A stretch of 64,000 nt of DNA, taken from NCBI RefSeq assembly GCF_040656415.1, contig NZ_JBFAMC010000008.1, positions 1-64,000 of the forward strand. The letters are read 5' to 3'. Shown here in pieces: positions 24,001 through 30,000 of the stretch. A program made the position numbers and the translations under genes. The DNA is from Rhodococcus_F sp040656415. Its GTDB lineage: Bacteria > Actinomycetota > Actinomycetes > Mycobacteriales > Mycobacteriaceae. The notes below the pieces were generated by a model that was not told the origin of the DNA, did not search any database, and saw only the letters and a list, made by a program, of their open reading frames with translations. The stretch's first letter is position 1, and every line of letters starts with the position of its first letter.

Positions 24001-27000
24001 AGCACATGCTGGTCGGGCCCGGATCGGAAAACTGTGGCCCGGATGGGGATCTCGCGGGCGAGGTCGAACTGGTAGCGAGCCGCGTCGGTGACCGCGGCGT
24101 CGAGGTGGCTGTCGTCGAGGTCGGTGACCGTGATCTCGGGGGTGGCCTGTTCGGCGGGCAGGATGTGCTGGAACGGCTGGCCTTCGGTGGCGTCGAAGAT
24201 GGTGCGCAGGCTTTCGTGGCGGGTGATCAGGTCGCCGATCGCGGCGGTCAGCGCAGGGGTGTTCAGAGAGCCGGTCAACCGCAGGGCGAGGGGGATGTTG
24301 TAGGTCGCCGACGGGCCCTCGAGTTGGTGCAGGAACCACAGTCGTTGCTGGGCGTGCGACAACGGAATCCGGTCGGGGCGTTCGTGGGTGGTCAGGGCGA
24401 TCAGGGCGGGACGGACCGGGGTGTCGGTGTGGAGGTAAGGGATGATCTCGGCGATGCTGGGGGCGTCGAACAAGACCCGGATGGGTAGTTCGGTGCCGAG
24501 TTCGGTGCGGATCCGGCTGATCAGGCGGGTGGCGAGCAGGGAGTGGCCGCCCAAATCGAAGAAGGAGTCGTCGATCCCGACCCGGGGGACACCGAGGATG
24601 TCGGCGAACAGGTCGGTGAGGAGGTGTTCCTCATGGGTGCGGGGGGCCCGGTAGTGCCCGGTCGGGTAGTCGGGGGCGGGCAGGGCTTTGCGGTCGAGTT
24701 TGCCGTTCGCGGTCACCGGCAGGGCGTCGAGGATGACGATCGCGGCGGGGACCATGTACTCGGGCAGTTTGCCGGCCACATACGCGCGCAGTTGGGGGAT
24801 GCGGCGGGTGGCGGCGGGGTCGTTGACGTACCGGGAGAGGGGTCCGACCTCGCCGACAGGCCGGTACACGTCGGTCAGCGGTCTCCGGTATTCGGTAGCG
24901 AGCAGGAACACCGCGTCGAAGTGTCCGGGTGCGCTCGAGTAGGTGACGGCGGTGAGGTAGCCGGTCTCGTCGCCGAGCCGGTGTAGGTCCTCGGTGCTCG
25001 GTGCGGCCGAGCCGGCGTGGTCCCCGACATTGTCGAGGAGTTCGGTGAGCGGGGTGTCGGGGTGGGCGTGGACGGCCGCCTGGTGGGCAGAGGTCTCGTC
25101 GATCAGCCCGGCATGGGGGATCCCGGTGACCCGCAGGGTGTCCGGCCGCTCATGTTCGAGCAGGGCTCGCAGTGCGGTCGGGTCGGGCAGATCCTGCCAG
25201 GCGCGGGTGGGGACGGTGCGCATCGATTGTGTCCGGGTGGGGGCTTTGTGCACGATCACGTCGTAGCGGTGCCGGGCCATTTCGGTGTCGGGGTGCCCGC
25301 GTTGCAGTTGGATGTCCACCGCAGCGATCTCAGGGTGGTGGTCGGCGAGTGCGAGGAAGAATTCCGGGGCGAGCAGCAGTTCTTGTTCGGTGGCGATGTC
25401 GCGTCGGATCCGGTCGAGCAGTCCTGCGGCGGTGTCGGTGGGGTGTTGGGTCAGGTGGATGCCGGTGACGAATGCTTCGAGGGTGGTCAGGTTGCGGATG
25501 TCGCCGAGGAACAGGGCGCCCCCGGGGGCCATCAAATCCAGTGTGGCGGAGATCACGTCGAGCAGGTAGGCGGCGTTCGGGAAGTACTGCACGACCGAGT
25601 TGATGACGATGGTGTCGAAGTATGCGGTCGGTAGTCCGTCGGTGTCATCGGCGGGTTGGGTGCGCAGCTGAACCTCATGTGTCCAGGGGGCGCCGTATTC
25701 GTTCAGCCGGGTTCGGAGCGTGGTGATGGTGGTGTCGGAAAAGTCTGTGGCCCAGTAGGAGTCGCAGTCGGGGGCGAGTTCGGACAGCAGCAGGCCGGTG
25801 CCGACACCGATCTCGAGGATGTGGGTGGGGGACAGTTGTCGGATCCGGGTCACCGTCGCCGTGCGCCATTGCCGCATCTGCTCGAGGGGGATCGGTGTGC
25901 CGGTGTAGCTGCTGTTCCAGCCGCGGAAGTCGTCGGCGAGCAGGGGGTCACCGGGTGCGTCGTGACCGGGGTCGTTCGAGTAGAGGTCTTCGTATACTCG
26001 CTGCCACTCGGTGACGAGTTCGGATTCGTGGTTGGGGTCGTGGTCGAGGAAGCCCGCCGAGTCGAGGACGACGTAGCCGACGAGCTGTTTTTGGCCTCCG
26101 ATCTCATGCTCATCGATGATCCTATCGGCAGTGGCGGGGTCGCGGTCGGGTACCGGTCGGGAGGGGCGGGCGATGACCGCTGCCTGGGTGACGGCCGGGT
26201 GCGAGGTGAGGACGGCTTCGATCTCGCCGGGTTCGATCCGGAATCCGCGGATCTTGACCTGATCGTCGGCCCGACCGACGAAGTCGATCACCCCGTCGCC
26301 GATCCAGCGCACCAGGTCCCCGGTGCGGTACATGCGCCCACCGTCGGCGCCGAACGGGTTGGGCAGGAAGCGTTGCGCGGTCAGCCCGGGCCGCCGGTGG
26401 TAGCCGCGCGCCACTTGTTTTCCGGCGACATACAATTCGCCCGGGACCCCGGCCGGGACCGGGCGGAGTCCGGCATCGAGGACGTACACCTGCACGGTGC
26501 CGAGCGGTGTGCCGATCGGCACACTTGTTCCCGGTGTGAGGTCACCGCTGGGCACGGTGTAGGTGGTGGCAAAGACCGTGGTTTCGGTGGGCCCGTAGAT
26601 GTTGACCACTCGGGCGCCAGGGATCAGGGCGTGCATCTTGCGGGCCAACCGTGCCGGCAGCATCTCACCCGCGCAGACGACGGTGTCAGGTGTCGGGGGT
26701 TTAGGGGACAGATCAAGGACTTCGGCGAGGACCGAGGGAACGGCACTGATCACCCCACCGTGGACGGTGACGCCGTCCTCGGTGAAGACGAGCACGTCCC
26801 GAACGACTTCGATCCTGCCGCCGGTGCACAAAGGTGTGAAGATCTCCAAGACCGACAGATCGAAGTTCACGGATGCCCCGGCCAGGACCCGTACGGGGTC
26901 TTGTCCCCCGAGGTGTGCGGGTGCTTGTGTCAGGAAATAGGTGAGGTTGCGGTGGCTGACTGCGACGCCTTTGGGGGTGCCGGTGGATCCGGAGGTGTAG

Positions 27001-30000
27001 ATCAGGTAGACCAGGTGGTCCGGGTGCAGGGGGGTGGTGCGGTCGGTGTCGGTGGGGTTGTGGGTGGGCTGGTCGTCGGGGTCGATGGTGTCGGTGTAGA
27101 GGTGTCGGATGGCGGTGGGGGGTAGTGCGGTGGTGGTGTCGGTGATGATCAGTGTCGGTTGGGCATTGGCGAGGATGTATGCGGTGCGGGCGCTGGGGTA
27201 GCGGGGGTCGATGGGCAGGTAGGCGGCACCGGTTTTCAGGATGGCGAGCAGGATGGTGATCAGCTCGGCGGACCGGGGGAGGGCGACAGCGATGACGGTG
27301 TCGGGGCCGGCGCCGGCAGCGATGAGGTGCCAGGCCCACCGGTTGGCGTCCTCGTTGAGTTGTGTGTAGGTCAGGTGCCGGCCGGAGTGGATCACCGCCA
27401 CCGCATCCGGTGTGCGGTGTACCTGTTGTTGAAACATCTCGGGCACCACCACAGCGGGGACTTCGGGCACTTCGTCGGCGGTGTGGTTCCAGGTTTCGAG
27501 GATCTGGTGGCGTTCGTGCTCGTCGAGGATCTCGAGGTTATCGATCCGTAGGTGAGGGTTCTCGGTGACGGCGTCGAGGACGGCCAGGTATCGGTGGGCG
27601 AGGGTGTCGATGGTGGTTCGGTCGAACAGGTCGGTGGCGTATTCGATGGTTCCGGGGATGTCGCGGTCGGGGTCACCGGGGTCGACCAGGTTGACGAACA
27701 GATCGAATTTCGCGGTGCCGGTGGGGTCGGCCAGCTCGGTGGTGTGCAGGTCGGGCAGGTCGAGTTCGGGCAGGGTGTTGTTCTGCCAGGCGAAGGCGAT
27801 CTGGAACAGCGGGTGGTGGGCGGTGGACCGGGTGGGGTTGAGCAGTTCGACGAGCAGTTCGAACGGGATGTCCTGGTGGGTGTAGGCGGCCAGGGCTTTG
27901 CCGCGGACCTGGTCGAGGATCTGGTCGAAGCGGGGGTGGTGGCCCAGGTCGACGCGCAGGACCCAGGTGTTGACGAAGAACCCGATCAGGTCGGTCAACG
28001 CGGTGTCGGTGCGGCCGGCGATCGGGCCGCCGATGCAGATATCGGTGCCGGCGCCGTGTTTGTGTAGCAGCACCGCGAGGGCGGATTGGGTGAGCATCGA
28101 CATGGTGATCCCGCGACTTCGGGCGAGTTGGTCGAGGCGGTGGTGCATGGCGGCGGGGATGGTGAAGGTGGCGGTGGCGCCGCGGTAGCTGGCCGTTTTG
28201 GGGCGGGGCCGGTCGGTGGGCAGGGCCATCAGCTCCGGCGCCTCGGCCAGTTCGTGTTGCCAGTACCGGTACTGGGTGGTCAGCAGGCTGTGGGGGTCGG
28301 TGATCTCGCCGAGCAGGCGGTGTTGCCATAGGGCGTAGTCGGCGTACTGGACCGGCAACAGTTGCCAGACCGGGTCCTCACCGGTCCGGCGCGCGGTGTA
28401 GGCGTGGGTCAGATCCCGGATCAGGGGTGTCATCGACCAGCCGTCGGCGGCGATGTGGTGGATAAGCAGCACCAGAACATGCTGGTCGGGTCCGGATCGG
28501 AAAACTGTTGCCCGGATGGGGATCTCGCGGGCCAGGTCGAACCGGTAGCGGGCCGCGTCGGTGACCGCGGCATCGAGGTGGCTGTCGTCGAGGTCGGTGA
28601 TGGGGATGTCGGGGGTGGCCTGGTCGGCGGGCAGGATGTGTTGGAACGGTTGGCCTTCGGTGGCGTCGAAGATGGTGCGCAGGCTTTCGTGGCGGGCGAT
28701 GACGTCGTCGAGGGCGGAGGTCAGCGCGTCGGTGTTCAGTCGGCCGGTCAACCGAAGGGCGAGGGGGATGTTGTAGGTGGGTGACGGGCCCTCGAATTGG
28801 TGGAGGAACCACAGGCGTTGCTGGGCGTGCGACAACGGGATCCGGGCCGGTCGGTCGGCTTGTTCCAGTGGGGGCCGCACCGGTGAGCCTTGGTGCAGTT
28901 GGGGGGCGAGTTCTGCGATGGTGGGGGAGTCGAAGACGGTGTGGATGGGTAGTTCGGTGCCGAGTTCGGTGCGGATCCGGCTGATCAGCCGGGTGGCGAG
29001 CAGGGAGTGGCCGCCGAGGTCGAAGAAGGAGTCGTCGATCCCGACCCGGGGGACACCGAGGATCTCGGCGAACAGATCGGTGAGGAGTTGTTCCTCGGGG
29101 GTGCGGGGGGCCCGGTAGTGCCCGGTGGTGTACTCGGGGGCGGGCAGAGCTTTGCGGTCGAGTTTGCCGTTCGCGGTCACCGGGAGTGCCTCGAGGATGA
29201 TGATCGCGGCGGGGACCATGTACTCGGGCAGGTCGCCGGCCACATACGCGCGTAGTTGGGAGGCGAGGTCGGAGATCGCCTTGCGGTCTTCGCCTCCGGT
29301 CTCGTCCGGGTCGAGGACGACGTACCCGATCAATTGGTGTGCGGCCGGGGTGGTGTGGGCGATGACCGCGGCTTGGGTGACGGCCGGGTGGGTGGTGAGG
29401 GTGGCTTCGATTTCGCCGGGTTCGATCCGGAATCCGCGGATCTTGACCTGATCGTCGGTGCGTCCGAGGAAGTCGAGGACACCGTCTGCGGTCCAGCGGA
29501 CCAGGTCACCGGTGCGGTACATGCGCCCGCCCATGGCGGCGCCGGTGGCGAAGGGGTTGGGCAGGAAGCGCCCCGCGGTCAGGGCGGGGCGCCGGTGGTA
29601 GCCGCGGGCGACTTGGTCTCCGGCCAGATACAGTTCGCCGGTCACCCCGGCGGGGACCGGGCGTAGCCCGGTGTCGAGGACGTACACCTGGACGTTGGTT
29701 GCGGGTTCCCCGATCGGTACCCCGGCCGCGGCACCGGGTGTGAGGTCGGCGGGCGACACCGGGTGCAAGGTCACATCCACCGCGGTTTCGGTGGGCCCGT
29801 ACAGGTTGTGCAGTTGCGCCGACGGCAGCGCGGTGCGGCAGCGTCGGGCAAGTTCGGTGGAGAGGGCTTCGCCGGAGGCGATGATGTGCCGCAGGCCGGT
29901 GCACTGGGCGAAGTCGGGGTGTTCGACGGCGGCGGCGAGGGCGGAGGGCACGAAGTGGACCACGGTCGCGTGGTGTTGCCGGATCACGCGGAGGATTTGG

